This document shows, piece after piece, positions 40,940-54,026 of a stretch of 64,000 nucleotides of DNA. The DNA is from Beaufortia kweichowensis (lineage: Eukaryota; Chordata; Actinopteri; Cypriniformes; Gastromyzontidae), in NCBI GenBank assembly GCA_019155185.1, contig CM032804.1, positions 4,002,492 to 4,066,491 on the forward strand, written 5' to 3'. Both the position numbers and the translations under genes were made by a program. Under the pieces are notes generated by a model. The model worked only from the letters and a program-made list of their open reading frames with translations. It was not told the origin of the DNA and made no database searches. Position 1 is the first letter of the stretch; each line of letters starts with the position of its first letter.

Positions 40940-43470
40940 GTAAGGCAATGCTCAAATGGGGTGGGTTTAATCAAGCCTTAATCTTAAGATTAAGATCATG
41001 ATTGGGCACCACACATTTTCTTCATGTATCAAATATGTATTTGTCAAAGCGCTGATATCATTACTTACATGAGATTAAGCCTCATGATCTTCATCTGTCA
41101 TACTGTATCAGAACTGCGAGGAAATGTGTAAACCAATATTGACCGAACTAAGAAACAATTGCAAGAGGTTTTTATTATCATATATAATTTTATCTTAAAT
41201 TACCCAAGTTCACTAAATGTCCACCAATAGGTGCTTGGCTACATTCTGTATAGATTACGTATAATTGCACGGTCATTTTACAGTATTTTTAACTTAAATG
41301 GTTTTAAAAATGAAAACGGCTTGAACACTTTTTGGTGTCATTCAAGAAGAAAAACTGTAATTATGAACTGTTAGTGCCCATACCTGCTACATTTTCAATT
41401 CAATCTGCATAGAAATGTACCGTAAGTGTTTTTTGTTGATTTTCAAATTATGATGTCAGCCTGCATTTATTCCAGTAATGGTTCTGCTATCCCTTATTCA
41501 GATGCATTGGCAGGGGTTAATGATGAGTCTAAAGCAGCGCTTCTGACCTGCTGAGAAAAGCCATAAACCCATAAACCACCATAAAAACACGCTCAGAACC
41601 AGACGCTCTGTATTCTGAACCATGAATGTCTCTGTGAAATCCCTCTTTGCTCTTTCCCAATCACCATCAGTCGTGCTTCAGAAGACACTTACTGACTGCA
41701 ACCTTAAAAACTATTACCATGGAAACCATATTGCCAAAATGCCATTGTCATTCTTACTACAGTGCTAATGCTAATAGCCTTTTCTGTCTTCAAAGACGAT
41801 GAAGCCAAATGTCAAAATAATTTTTTTAAATAAATTTAATCAATAAATAATTATATCATAATATATTATACCAAATAATATAATAATATAAATAATTATT
41901 TGCTTTAATTATTAATTAAAGTAAATAATTAATTATACTTTTCTCATGTAAAATGACTTATTTTGAAGGATGTTTTAACATTTTTACTCAAATACTAATT
42001 ATGAAAAAGTGTATTATGAATCTGGCATCCTGCAAAGCTTATCAAAACGCTTGAAACGACAGCTGGCTCAGAGCAGACAGACAATGAAGCAGCAACATGT
42101 ATGATGTCAGACTGTCTTTGTGACATACGATCGCATCTGAAACCTCTTATTGTCTAATCCACTGCGGTCTGCATAGACCAATCTTTGTAAAACTGAATCT
42201 GCTGATGTCAAACCACACAAACTGCATGTGAGTAGCCAGCACCTGAGGAACTCGACCGTCTGAGTTATGTGTTACAGTATCTGATCTCAGGGTATTGATG
42301 TGAATGAAAGCGTCTCAGCAGAGATTAACTCTTCTCTCGTTCGCACGGTTTATTTGCAGTGGCCGTCCTGGTATGAGGTTTTAGATCTGTGACTCGAGCC
42401 TGTTAAAAAGGTCATCTGAAGGATATTTAATTAAAAAGTGGAAAATGTCATGGTGAAATGAGGAAGACTTCAAGCGGCATATAGTCAGTCCCAATTAAGT
42501 CATGGCTGAGTTTGAAGGTGATACTGTTAGTGACGTTGGCTGGATGTTATGAAATATGTTGCACCAGAAAGAAATGATTAGTGACATGGTTCAAAATCAC
42601 ATCTGGCTAGTTTATGATGTGTTTTTTTTGGTGTTAGCAAGTCTTGTTGTCACTGAAATGCCTGCAACAAATACTGTAACAAAATTCATAATTCCTTCAC
42701 AAGCAAAGCTGTTGGGCATCATTTAAATGTCAGTGTTGATGCAGCTGACTTTGTTGTCTGATTGTGCCGGTTGGCAGTGTGCGAACTGATTCGGTCCAAA
42801 AAACACATGACAAGTCATTTTAGCAGAGTTGCAAAGTGATTTTCGAGAGCATGATGACTACAGATAAGGAACAACAATAAAGTCATTTTGAGCAGATACT
42901 GTAGTTAGAACCCCAAATTGCTGTTGTGGTATCATAAAAAGCTATGGGTTTTCAGTTAATAGTGCTAGCATTTCAAGAAAGAAACACATTTGTTTCATGG
43001 TGAAATAGAAAACAAATACAGACCTTTTTGAAATGAATTAAAACAAGGTTACAAAAGACGTCTCCAAACTACTATGGTCATTACTCACACTGACAACTTA
43101 ACAACTTGCCTTATAAATATGTAAAGCACCCTAAGATAACTTTCTTTGCAAGTTTTTTGTAAACAAATACTAAAGTTTGTTGATAATGCACTATATACAG
43201 TTATCTATAGGTTTTGCTTTTGAAGAGATTTGTTGTGGCTGTCAAGCTCCAAAACAGACATTAAAGTCCATCTTGTTTGTTGGAGGAAAAGCGCTGGATC
43301 ATTTTAAAGAGAAAAAGAGCTCATTTGGGAAAAAAGTAATAACACTTGATCCATTAAATGTGTAATTCTCTGGCGCATAGATAAAAACAAATCAGCTATA
43401 ATGATGATTTTTGCTTCTGTATAATAACCCGTTATTGAATTTTTCTACATTTTGCTCTCTCCGTCTCCAG
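40940..43470 (+). other. shisa9: shisa9 intron 3
   Basis: 2531 bp with donor gtaagg and a strong pyrimidine-rich acceptor. Candidate donors at 41422 and 42228 were examined as possible ends of an alternative 54-nt exon and did not give an open, in-phase exon. Confidence 0.85.
41815..41945. repeat. AT-rich low-complexity tract in intron 3
   Basis: About 130 bases made almost entirely of A and T, with AATAAT/TAATTA words, between exons 3 and 4 of shisa9. Confidence 0.7.
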
Positions 43471-43871
43471 CTGAGAAGGCGAATGAAAACTTCTACACTA
43501 ACAGACGGCACTTGGGCGACCTGGCGGCGAAAGGCACCCCCCTTCCCATGCACTCCGTGAGTCTGGAGCAGGAGCCCACCAACCCTTACAGCCCCGAGCT
43601 GCCCTGCCAAAAGCAGAACGGACAGAAGTCCAAAAGCACCAAGATCCACAGCTCCCACCCGCTGGCTTTTGGCTCAAACACCATCGCCAACCCCGGCATG
43701 CTGAAGGGGTGGGATGCGACGGAGACGCTGGGCCGCCGGCACACGTACGCTCCCAGGAAACACGGCACGACTGTGGAGCAAGTGAACGAGCTGACGTCGG
43801 CACACAGCCAGCACTACCTGCCTCCCCATCCGTACTTTGTCACCAACAGCAAGACTGAGGTTACCGTGTAA
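43471..43871 (+). CDS. shisa9: shisa9 exon 4: distal tail with PDZ-binding C-terminus
   Basis: Encodes two bases of Ala260, residues 261-392 and the TAA stop (43869-43871). The acceptor gtctccag|CTGAG follows a long pyrimidine tract. Recognisable family blocks are NENFYTNRRHLGDLAAKG, the KQNGQKSK basic patch, LKGWD, and the end PYFVTNSKTEVTV. The last four residues EVTV are the known PDZ ligand of Shisa9, used to bind postsynaptic scaffold proteins; valine at position -2 makes it class-II-like. The exon is clearly GC-richer than the surrounding intron and UTR. Several antisense open frames across 43392-43934 are by-products of this composition. Confidence 0.95.
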
Positions 43872-45230
43872 TTGGGGCCATAGCACTGGGTTTATCGAGC
43901 CTGGTCCTGAGTGGATACATGGAACGGATAACACAGGAAGTGTGACCGAGGAAGAAGTGTGGATTAGGACATTGTCCTGCTGGAAAGATTGAGCGAGCAG
44001 TCTGGCTCGAGGTCCGCACAGCCCATTATCTGTTGGCTGTATGTGTGCTGTTTGTCTTTAAGCGGTTGTGTATGGACAGACACGCCTCGTGAAAGGAAAG
44101 GCATCATGTTTTTTCAAAGGTAATCTATTCGTGTCTATTCCATAACAATGCAAATCTCACCTGTAGTGATGAGTTTATGTTAAGGCCATCCATCAACGTA
44201 ATGAGAGACATTAAAAAACATTCAACCTAAAGATGGGACCAATATCATATACTGAAACAAATGTTTCCCAATGACACCAGAAGCTCTGGTGAGAAAAGAC
44301 GCATTGTTTTTCACACAGTCTTGTACATAACAGATGTTACCAAGGACAAACAGTGTCAAAAACTTCCTCAGATCTAAAGAACATCTGAAGAGCAGCTTAA
44401 AAGATAAACGATGATGTGAGGACAATTGTGTCTCCGGCTCAAAGACAAATTCAGATTTCACTTCATCACTGGTTGACTATTCAGTGTGTGCACCAAAAAC
44501 CTGTAGCAATCGAACACACTATATCCTGACAAACACTGGGCTTGTGCCTTTCCAAAAACAGAAAAACTCAATATCTAAAAGATCTTGTGCTTTTCAGCAA
44601 GTTTTCTCTATAAGAAAGATGCAGAAAATAGAAACAAATTTATTGTTTAGCTTGTTCTCGTTTGTGTCCCAAAATACATCATTTTGATGTACACATCAAA
44701 AGTGTCATTTTTCTTTCAGATGTACTGTATATTCCCCATCTGTTAGTGAAACTGTAGATTATAGGATATGATGAAGAATGTAGGGTTAATGATAAACAGT
44801 TATTATTTTTCAATGTTAGGTATGATAAGGGTGAAAGGCCCTGAAACAGAACAAGATTGTTGCAATTGAAACACTGCCATTTTTTGCATTCCCAGTCTGT
44901 TTGGTTTTGATAACTTATTGAATAGCTGCTCTTTTTTGTCTTACTGGATTTATTTAGTATAAGTGTATAAGTCTACAGATAGTTGCAGGGTAATAATTTC
45001 ATGCTGTTTAAATTTGAAAAACTCTTCTTTTTGTCATCAGAATCTATAATACATCTAACATCTGGGTTTGTAGTTGAAGCATATTGTGGGTTACATAAAC
45101 TTCAATTGGTCTGGAACCAGCGGCTTTATTTCTGTGCACTTATAATGATTAATATCATGTACTGTTACCCAAACAGAGCTGTCAGGCTTGCAGGTTAACT
45201 CATGCTGACAATAAAGATTATCTACATATA
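43872..45230 (+). other. shisa9: shisa9 3' UTR (estimated)
   Basis: This is non-coding sequence following the TAA stop and preceding a plausible end. It contains no repeat I recognise. The extent is inferred only from the poly(A) signal at 45210-45215. An earlier ATTAAA at 44210-44215 and a later AATAAA at 45295-45300 are alternatives, and Shisa9 UTRs in other vertebrates can be long. Confidence 0.4.
45210..45215 (+). terminator. Candidate poly(A) signal AATAAA for shisa9
   Basis: This canonical AATAAA lies about 1.34 kb after the stop codon, followed within 100 bp by T- and TG-containing sequence. A second AATAAA is at 45295-45300. Which is used cannot be decided from the sequence. Confidence 0.4.
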
Positions 45231-46621
45231 TAGTAGGGCTTTCTGCAATATCAGTCTTGTCAAACTCACATGTATGTAGTAGACCAAATACAGGAATAAA
45301 ACACCCCAAAATTTTTTTATATACCTTCATTTATTAATATGTGGTCATGCAGAAACTACATTAGTACATTGTGTGGTAATGTACAAAAATAATGTTCTGG
45401 TGACCTTTAAATTCAGAAAAAACGATTGACCGGCTGAATCAATGGCTCACAATTAAACATGAAAAAATTTTTTTATGATTATGCATCAATTTAATTTGAT
45501 TTTGTATCCTTTTGTTATTACCCTTAGCCAGGTCAGAAATGATTTTTCAAACCTAAAATGAAGCATAGTTGCCCTAGCCATTTCTAATAAAGCATTTAAA
45601 GATCTACATACCTAAAGGAATATAAATTCAAAATAATCCAAATTCTAATGAAATAAATTCAGCTCCAAGAAATTAACAACAACAAAATCAGAAGTGCTTC
45701 AAATTTTAATCAATGCATTTCCACGAATAAGAAAACAATACAAGCCCTGCCTACTGATTAACCGCTTCTCTTCATAAAATTGAAAAACTGACTGTGCGTC
45801 ACTGCCACAACAGCCTGAGACAAACCAGCACTTAAGGTTGACATAATGACCGTCGCTCTGTCAGTCTCTGAGTCCACTCAACGTCTATTAAAGCTGAATG
45901 TCTCACTGCAGGTGACCTGATGACTCAAAGCCCACTACAAGATCACTCATCGGGGGGATGTTTCTTTGAATTAATTCATGTAGTCAATTCAGTACTGTAC
46001 TTGTTCTCTCTGAAATCAACAGGGATTAGGACAGATAATGTAAAAGAGCTGTGTAGCTAAAGAGACCCTCACAGCAGGATACCAACTGCATAATCTAAAC
46101 TATGAAACATCCACCTTGAAATCTGGCAGAAATGATCATTTAAATAATGAGGTTAATACTTGATGTTCATTAAATCGTGCCCACTTATAGAGTTTGTTTA
46201 TTTGCATACGCTATAGGTTCTTAGCATCAGAATCTCAAAAAAATTATGCAAAGCAGATGCCGGCGCAAACGCACGGCAGAAAGGTGTTCAGAATGCAAAT
46301 TGAACGGTACAGTTTTCACAGATTGCAGGCCGGCTCTGAGTGCTACTGTAGGTTACGGAGCGTGCAGCAGACTAACACTGTCTGACATGACGTTCGTCGC
46401 TCTCCCACTGCTGTCCAGGCACTTAAATCGACTCGTTAACATGCCAAAAGTGCCTTTAACTTTATGGCACATCTGGATATATGCCCAGTTATATTTATCA
46501 ATATTATCATTTTAACATCATCTTTGATGCTAATATTGCTATTGTCTATAATGTGAACAGCAGCCCTCGAGCCTAATTAATATAAAAGGACCAGCTTGAT
46601 ATTACAGGAATTCCTGATTAT

Positions 46622-46790
46622 TTAAGGTGGCTAATTCCTATCAATTTGTACAGTGTAAATCAACTATGTAAGATTTTTAGAAAAAATTAAATGAAAGCCC
46701 CAGCTCCACCCCTAAACCTAATGTCCTGGTGCAAAGGCAGATCATACTAAAACATATGAATGTGTCAAATTCATACAAAATATCCATCTT
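46622..46790. mobile_element. Palindromic MITE-like element (copy 2, diverged)
   Basis: It starts AAGGTGGCTAATTCCTATCA and contains GCTCCACCCCTAAACCTAAT, the reverse complement of the inner motif of the 1290-1465 copy. It ends near TTCATACAAAATATCC. Same family, but the right terminus has decayed. Confidence 0.55.
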
Positions 46791-49700
46791 ATAAAACAAT
46801 TGCAATAAGATGGATAAAATGGAAAGTACTGGAAAGACAAGTTTATGCTGATGACATTGATAATGACAGTACATTTCGTTTTAATATTGATTGTTGTTTC
46901 CACCTCTCATTGTGCCTTGCTGTTCATTAACAGACACTCACTTTCTGCATTCTGGGCTTGTATTTAAGTTCATATATTTGTTTCTGTTGTTGAGTCTTGC
47001 AGAGCTCTGAAGCAGTCGTCCATATGAATATAAACAACACAGAAAGATTTCTATCATTCGAGATCAAAAAGAGGGCTTGTTAGTCCGGGAAAGTGTAGAA
47101 CAGATGCAATCCATCAGCTGTACATTACACCACAAAAGGGCTGCAAATTACCTGTCAAACTTTAATGCTGTGATCATGTTTCGGTGGATTTTAGATTCTG
47201 ACTCTCACAGACAGGCAGAAGCTGTGCTAAAATGGTATTGCCCTTTATTTCATGGTAAAAAAGCTTCACAACCCCATTTAGGTTGATAATAATGTTAGTT
47301 TGTGTAACTGGTTCAGCGATTTTAAAGAATTTCATTTTGAAAAGTAATACCTCAAATACTTTTGACAAGTAGAAACCCACTGTTATAAATGAATTAACTG
47401 TTATTTGTTTATTCTGGTGATTTGGATATGCAGATGGATTATTATATTCTCATACTCTCCTACGATATGGCATTATCATATTTTTCACATAAAGCCAGAA
47501 TAGTTACACAATAACTTGATATTTGTAAGTAGTAGCATAGTAGTTGCTAAACAGACCATGTTGTCCAGTTCAGTGGTCTATATTGTAAATCACATAGACG
47601 AATCATTAAGGATTAAAATGATGCCCGCCAAACTGCACTGAGTGTCATTAATTAAAGGATTATTTTGTGATCCAGGTTTTTTTTGGAAAATGTGTCAATA
47701 TGCTGTAGTAATCGGTTATAATACTGTGTGTATCTCAGTGTGCTCTTTATTGCTGATGATTGCTAAAGCATTTGGAAAACACAGAGAACTCTTTGGCACG
47801 TCTTACTGCCCATATATCATATTTAATACACTAAGGTACAATTTTTTAAACAACATATTCTATGTAACATTTCTATGTGAAAGTTAAAAGTTTAAGCACT
47901 GTTGTATTGTCACATCACAATACTTATTTACAATAAATGTCTCTTCTCTACATGCTGTGGATTTTGAGTTGTGTAATATGAAATGTTATGTAAGTTTGTT
48001 GGTAAGATAAGGTTAAAGAGGAATGTGAATCTCAAATTATATCAGACAAAGAAGAAAGATTTTGCCTTTGGGAAAGATTGAATTTGAATACAATGAAGAT
48101 AAGCTATAAGATTCATGAGTTTTACAGAGCCAGATCTCTGACAATAAAGTCTTTTTTCTCAAACAAATCTCTTGGATAACATTCAGGTCATCTGCCATAC
48201 AACTTGCAAACGTTGGTATATCCAGCAACTAATTCCTTCTTGGACAAGCATCAGACAGCCATATATTGCCAAATTTGATAATATTTGTCACTCAAAAGAG
48301 TGATCTCTGTCATTCAATACAGTATATTTACAAAAATAGATATAACTGATATGTATACGTCTTAAAAGCATTAGCAGAATTTTTTCACAGCAAAAGCAAA
48401 CTCGGTGACCCAAGGTTCAATTTGCGTCACTGATGTACAGAGGATTGAATCACTTTCTGCTTTTAGGCTTTTTATCCAAGACATTGCAGTAGCCCAGAGT
48501 GATTGCTGTACGTTCACAAAAGCAGAGGTTCAATTACGTGTTATCTAAAATGAGAGTTAATCAGCTCATCTTCACCGATAACCATTGACATCACTGTCAG
48601 CTATTTTATTGTACGTGTAGATGTTCTTTCTTTCGAAGAGGTTAAGGCTCTTTATTATTTCCTAATGTGCCTCTGGCTGCTTAATGAAGAAAGACCTCAT
48701 CGACCTTTAATATTTGTATCTATTTTAACAAGCGCACAGGTTTAAGTAAACACTGACTCAAACTGAATTACATATTTAGACCATTTAAAAATTCAATCAG
48801 TTTTTAAAAATGTAATAGCTAGGCAAATATTTCATTAAAGAGAGATCTAAAAAACAAATATGAATGTGAGTTATATAATTATTAGGTTATTTTTACTGGA
48901 GGGTGAGTGCAAGTCTCTTATCTGTACACAGGGGCGAGAGCAGTGGCTCTTTTTAACTTGGTAACAAAAGCCAGAAAGACGGAGAAAGAGACTATGCAGG
49001 GATTAAAGTATTGACATGCCGAGTGTGGCCTCAGAGCAGACAAACTCCTGCCGTTAAAACAAACCCTACAGAAACCGCTTCTTCGAAGACGCGGTCAATA
49101 ACGTCTTATCTCCCGCCAAAAATTACAGGCAAAAAGCCTTTCAGCAAAGCATCAGCAAGCCGCACCCTCGCCAAACGACATGAGAAATGGAGCATCTGCA
49201 AACACATATTTTTTTTCTAAAAGGTTTCGTCCTAAAGCAATGCTATTTCTGCTTCAGACACAGGAGTATTAACCTAGAAACCAAGGTAAAATTGTGTATC
49301 AACAGTGCGATGGGTTGGTATCATTTTTTAGGTTCCCCTCGACAGCGGCAAGGACATTACGGCGTTCTGCGTCTCCCGTGACACACGCTGTTTCAGGTGT
49401 AGAAGAGTCTCTCACCTGCCTAAAGCACGGCCTCATTATTATGGCTGATTGAACCCTTCAGTAATTAAGGCCAGGCTCGAGCTCTTTAGAAATTATGCTA
49501 ATTTTTCAGCCCTGCACCAGACAGGATCCCCCTGTGCTACACATGCCTGCAGCCTTCAGAATAGAATTAGAAACGTAATAGTGCACACCGAATGTCTCCG
49601 CATGAACGACAAAAATATCCACGTACTGGAATAGTCTAACAAAAGGGACTCATTGCCTATTCAGTTCTTCAGAAACAAATGGAAAGGTTGTTTTAAAAAA

Positions 49701-52191
49701 GTTTAAAGGTGGAAGGGAAGGGTAGAGGTCTGTATATTCTCTGCCAGTAGCAGGTCTAATTGATCTCATGGTCCACAGGTACAGCACCACAGCTGCATTT
49801 TTATGTTGGGAGGAAAGTGCCTTCTGTTATTTGGCATCTGTCTCAGCTGTCTGGTGTATTTATGAGAGAAGAAAGCGACATGCTGAATCTGGATGAAAGG
49901 CAAATAGAAACGCAATTGTAAGGCTTATGTGTATTTTTGTGGCATGAAATATTTCAAAACCTTTTGACTGGCAAATACTTTGTACGCACACCCTGTTTCT
50001 GTTTGAAAGGCATAATAAGCTAGAAATCCAAACTGCTGTCAGACTGTTTACACGGGCACCCCAGGTTTGAATCCGGCTCATTTCGTTTTAAATCCTCCCC
50101 ATTTTTTTCCTCACAAATGTTACCGGTTTCCCCACTGACTGCTTTTTCCTATAAAATGGTAAAAAAGCTAAAACACAATAAGAATAAAAGAAATATGAAC
50201 TAGAAAACCGCTCACCTACTGTGTAGGCAATAAGGTACCCAAAACTCGAGTCATGTCTGAACGGCTTTTTATAGACCAGTCTATAGACCAATCAGAATTA
50301 AAGACTGTAAATAATAACTGCATATAAATCTGAAACATGATGATATTTGAGGCACTATGAAGCAATGGTGGCCTTAATAACAATGCCAATGTATAGACAG
50401 AAATGTATTTTGTGCCAGTAAAAATGGGTCACACACTATTTTAGATAGAAAACCAATATCTCTGAACACATCCAGGCATTTATATGGGCCAGAGCTACTA
50501 ATGTGCACAGACTTTCCTTTTCAAACAAGTGGGAAAAAAGTATTATTATTTCATTGTAACCTGCAGTTAACCTACTTTTGCCCGTATGCTATTGACTTGT
50601 GAAAAAGATCTTCCCCTAATGCATATCATGCAGTGAACTCTCTCACAAGTTAATTAAAATAACTGAGGTTATTAACAGCCTGTACATGACTGCATGAGAA
50701 TAACAGCTCTGTCAACAAGATTTATAAAAACATAACAAAGCTTAAAATGAAACACAGCCCACAGGCTTGGATTCATGGTACAATCTATAGTTCTGATCAC
50801 AGAAAGAATTAATCCGACTTAAATAGGATATTTTTCCTTTGATGCATATGGGTTTCTTTGGGTTTTTATTCACTTTAAACTTCCATCTCTGTTGGTTTTG
50901 TGATTTTAGGTAAATCTTAAGTAATAAGATAAAACAGACAAAACTTCTAAACTAATAAACATGTAAAGCACTTGTTCTGGGTGTTTCTGTGTTGTTCTCA
51001 TCATTCTTTTCCATCAGGTTTGTCTCTAACGTCTCTTTCTCTCTGAGCCTCAATGGAGAAAAGTGGATGATCTTGTGTCAGACTCTGAACATGAGGGTGC
51101 AATAATGCATTATGATATTCATCTCTTCTGATTTTTTTACAGACTGCTTTCTCAACGTCAACTGGTTAAACTGTCTCCATTTGCTCTCAATTTAACCTGA
51201 TTTTTGTCAAGGAGAATCAATTAAAACTTTAAAGAGATTCAGTATAATTTCTTCCTGTGTGTGTTGTTAAGTTATTGAAATGCATATCTTAATTGTTCAT
51301 ATTAAACAGGTTTGGTTTAATTTAAATCTGTATTTTATTTTAAATTCATTCAGAAGGATTTTAAATGACACAAGATTCCATTAGTAAATCTAAAAAACAG
51401 ATTTTCTGTCTCCTCTTTAGACTACATTGCTGCATCTTTTTAGCACATCTGTCATCACTTTACCATAAATAATATGTCTCTCACTATATAAACAGCCTTC
51501 AGTCATGCCTTTACCAAGATGTCTGATGAATCTACTGGTGTCTAAATATACCATGGTATCTGTAAGCACATAAGATATCCAAAAACTCAATAATACTATT
51601 TGCCTGAGGTCATCCTAAAAGTAATGCAGGACTGACCTGGTCCATCCCGAGGACACGGCACAGGGCCAGATAACAGATGGAAGGGAGGGAGGACTAGCTG
51701 CTACTCCTGTATTAAATGATGAATGTATTTGGAGCTCATTGGTCATGCTGTGCTTGGTTTACATTTGTTCTGAAGACTTTTTGACAGGAATATTTCACAC
51801 TCTCTATGCAGCATTCTCAGGATTGCCCCAAACGTTTCACACATACAGGCTATTTATAAAGTATAAAACATAGAACTAGTCAACATTACAGTACACAGTA
51901 TTTTTAAGTTTGACTACACTGAGTTTATTCCAAAATGTTTATTTCTTTACTACAAACGGACTGAGATTCTTTTGGCAGTTTCGATAAAATGAATGCAAAT
52001 GTTTCTCTAACAAACATACTGTTTAGCTTCAGAAGACATCCACAAATGTACTTGGATTACTTTAATGTATTACAAACATTATGATAGATGTATGTGTTTT
52101 TTGGAGCCTGTAAAAAGATAACATTACTTTAATTTAATATAAAATTATTTGCACTAAGTTCAGCTGAAGAAAGGCATATACTGTACAGCTG

Positions 52192-52256
52192 GGATGGTAT
52201 GAGAGTAAATTATAAGCGAATTTTCACATTTATGTTAACTATTCCTATGTCATTTT
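52192..52256. mobile_element. Fragment of the short inverted-repeat element
   Basis: GGTATGAGAGTAAATTATAA followed by ATTTTCACATTTATGTTAAC and TATTCC corresponds to the right end of the family. Diverged and solo. Confidence 0.4.
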
Positions 52257-52399
52257 ATGTATTAAAAGGAATATAAGATTAAAACAATGCTGTTTTGGAG
52301 CATGAAACATTGACTAACATAAGCAGACATCAACGTAACAATAAAATGCAACAATAGTGTTGAATACAGTGACTTTTATGGCTTATATTTTAATGTCGT

Positions 52400-52425
52400 A
52401 CACATGATCGTATGTGATCATGTGT
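52400..52425. repeat. Short perfect inverted repeat
   Basis: ACACATGATC and GATCATGTGT flank a 6-nt spacer (GTATGT). Confidence 0.7.
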
Positions 52426-54001
52426 AACTCATGTGTTTTCTTATTATTTAACCCCTCTCATGAACAGGATGAGAACAGAGACTGTTCTGTATTCTTTATC
52501 CACTTTTACAGACTTGGCTCTATTTTTCTCTATTTTCTTCTTTTCCCTCATTGTTATTTTGTGGTAGTGCGTACAAGCTTTACCGCTTGAGATAATGACA
52601 TCATCAGTGTATACAATGCTCACATATCGGGCTCTATAGTTCATGTACATATGGTACAAAGGTACAGCATTTTACACATTAGGGTATGACACCAGGTCAC
52701 CTCAGGTCTTTAAAATCTCCATTTAGAAGTCTGTGTTTTAATAACCCGTGTGCGGTTTATGCATCTGGCTCTCTGCGGCTGAGTGCGTATAGCAATTATT
52801 CATGATTACACATGACCGCCACACGGTTGTTTCTGACATTTAAGGTTATTTCATTGAAACGGTTCTCTGTGCTTTACAAGTTGAAGCTCCTGGTACAAAA
52901 AGTGACTGTAGTGTAAAAGCCTATATGGTCAGAAAGCTCTGGACCAAGGGAATAAAAACAAGCTGTGTATTAAATAAGAGTTGTTTTCAGATATCGTTTG
53001 TCGATATTTAGTGCAGCCCAGGCCAAAATAATAATAAATGTTTTAATTGCACTATTGATTTAAACATTGATTACCAGAGAATTAGCAGCATGTTTTCTTT
53101 GTGACCTATTAGATTGAAAATATTACTGTGTTTTTGGAAGACGTTTTGTAATTAATGGTTTAAAGCTCCAAGACATTGAGGATTACAACCCATCATAAAA
53201 GGTCACTGATGTAACTTTAAAATGATGTAATCTCACATAAGATGAAGATAAATTTGAATACTTGGATGTGAATCAGAAATGTGTCGCAATGTTTTTTAGA
53301 ATGAAAAATTGTGAATTTTTGTTGCACCGTATGCGATAAGAACACATACTGTAAGAGGTCAAAGCATCCAATTTAATTCACTTAACTGTGTTTGTCATCT
53401 ACAAGAGATCTAAATGTTCTGTTTTTGGCATTTACGTCAGTAAAGCCGAGAAGCTATTTCCGCAAAGTGGCATTAGATTGAAAAGCCTTCTGTGCAAATC
53501 AAGATCCTGAATTTAGCAGTACTTGACACTGGGATCTCAGCGGGGAATCACTTCACTCGTCCTGCACAACAGAAGAAAAGTATTTGTATCAACAGGTTTG
53601 TGTGTGCGTGTGTGATGTTGTTATGCTTTTAGCGAGTTACAGGATTTCCTCTTGAAACTTTGTAATTAAATGACATCCTCTTTCCTCCCAGCATGCTTCA
53701 CACTGTGCATATCATAGATAAGTATATTTGAAAGCAGGTGCATATGATGCATGCACCCTGAGGGTGTGATTGTACCTTTTGATATTAATTTTTTTAAGTC
53801 GAGATGAGATCAAATGAGCATTGTGATATTCTGAAATGTTGCCTTATTCAAACAAATTAACAGGCATTTTCATTAAATTAAAGTTGTGTTTACGGGGACA
53901 GCAACAAGTGACCAAACAAATTCCAAAGACTATAAATCCAGCCAGCCAACAAAACAGCTAGAAACAGCGTGAACATGCCTGAGACATTGACAAATTCACC
54001 C

Positions 54002-54026
54002 CACACACACACACACACACACACAC
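54002..54026. repeat. (CA)12 microsatellite
   Basis: A short uninterrupted CA tract. Confidence 0.9.

Larger units (their letters stand above)
23500..45230 (+). other. shisa9: shisa9 transcription unit (4 coding exons)
   Basis: This is the approximate gene span. Coding exons are 23982-24490, 26156-26277, 40793-40939 and 43471-43871. All three introns have GT-AG borders (donors gtgagt, gtaagt, gtaagg), and the split codons join in phase as Arg170, Gln211 and Ala260 to give 392 residues. I recognise the product as Shisa9/CKAMP44 from the Shisa cysteine pattern, the transmembrane segment, the conserved tail block around LGQISHPYE and KELNKYASLKAV, and the terminal EVTV. In mammals this protein is a brain-enriched AMPA-receptor auxiliary subunit that changes desensitisation and recovery at synapses. 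The transcript ends given here are estimates: no TATA box or start site is certain. Teleosts can carry two copies (shisa9a and shisa9b), and I cannot tell which this is. Mammalian proteins are somewhat longer (about 424 residues in human, from memory). Confidence 0.93.

Noticed and set aside
42177..42227. 51-nt candidate alternative exon in intron 3 before a gtgagt
   Set aside because: In the required phase it meets a TAA stop after a few codons, and the acceptor lacks a pyrimidine tract.
42361..42371. 11-nt micro-exon candidate in shisa9 intron 3 (tttgcag before, gtatga after)
   Set aside because: Its length would break the reading frame between exons 3 and 4, and no homologous insertion is known to me.
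43392..43934. Several antisense open frames across shisa9 exon 4
   Set aside because: They mirror the GC-rich coding exon on the other strand. The sense frame has clear Shisa9 homology and splice junctions.
47642..47937. Open frame followed by AATAAA at 47932
   Set aside because: The translation is hydrophobic but unrecognised, and a lone AATAAA is expected by chance in AT-rich DNA.
50055..50085. tRNA B-box-like AGGTTTGAATCC
   Set aside because: No matching A-box, acceptor stem or SINE tail could be found around it, so neither a tRNA gene nor a SINE is supported.
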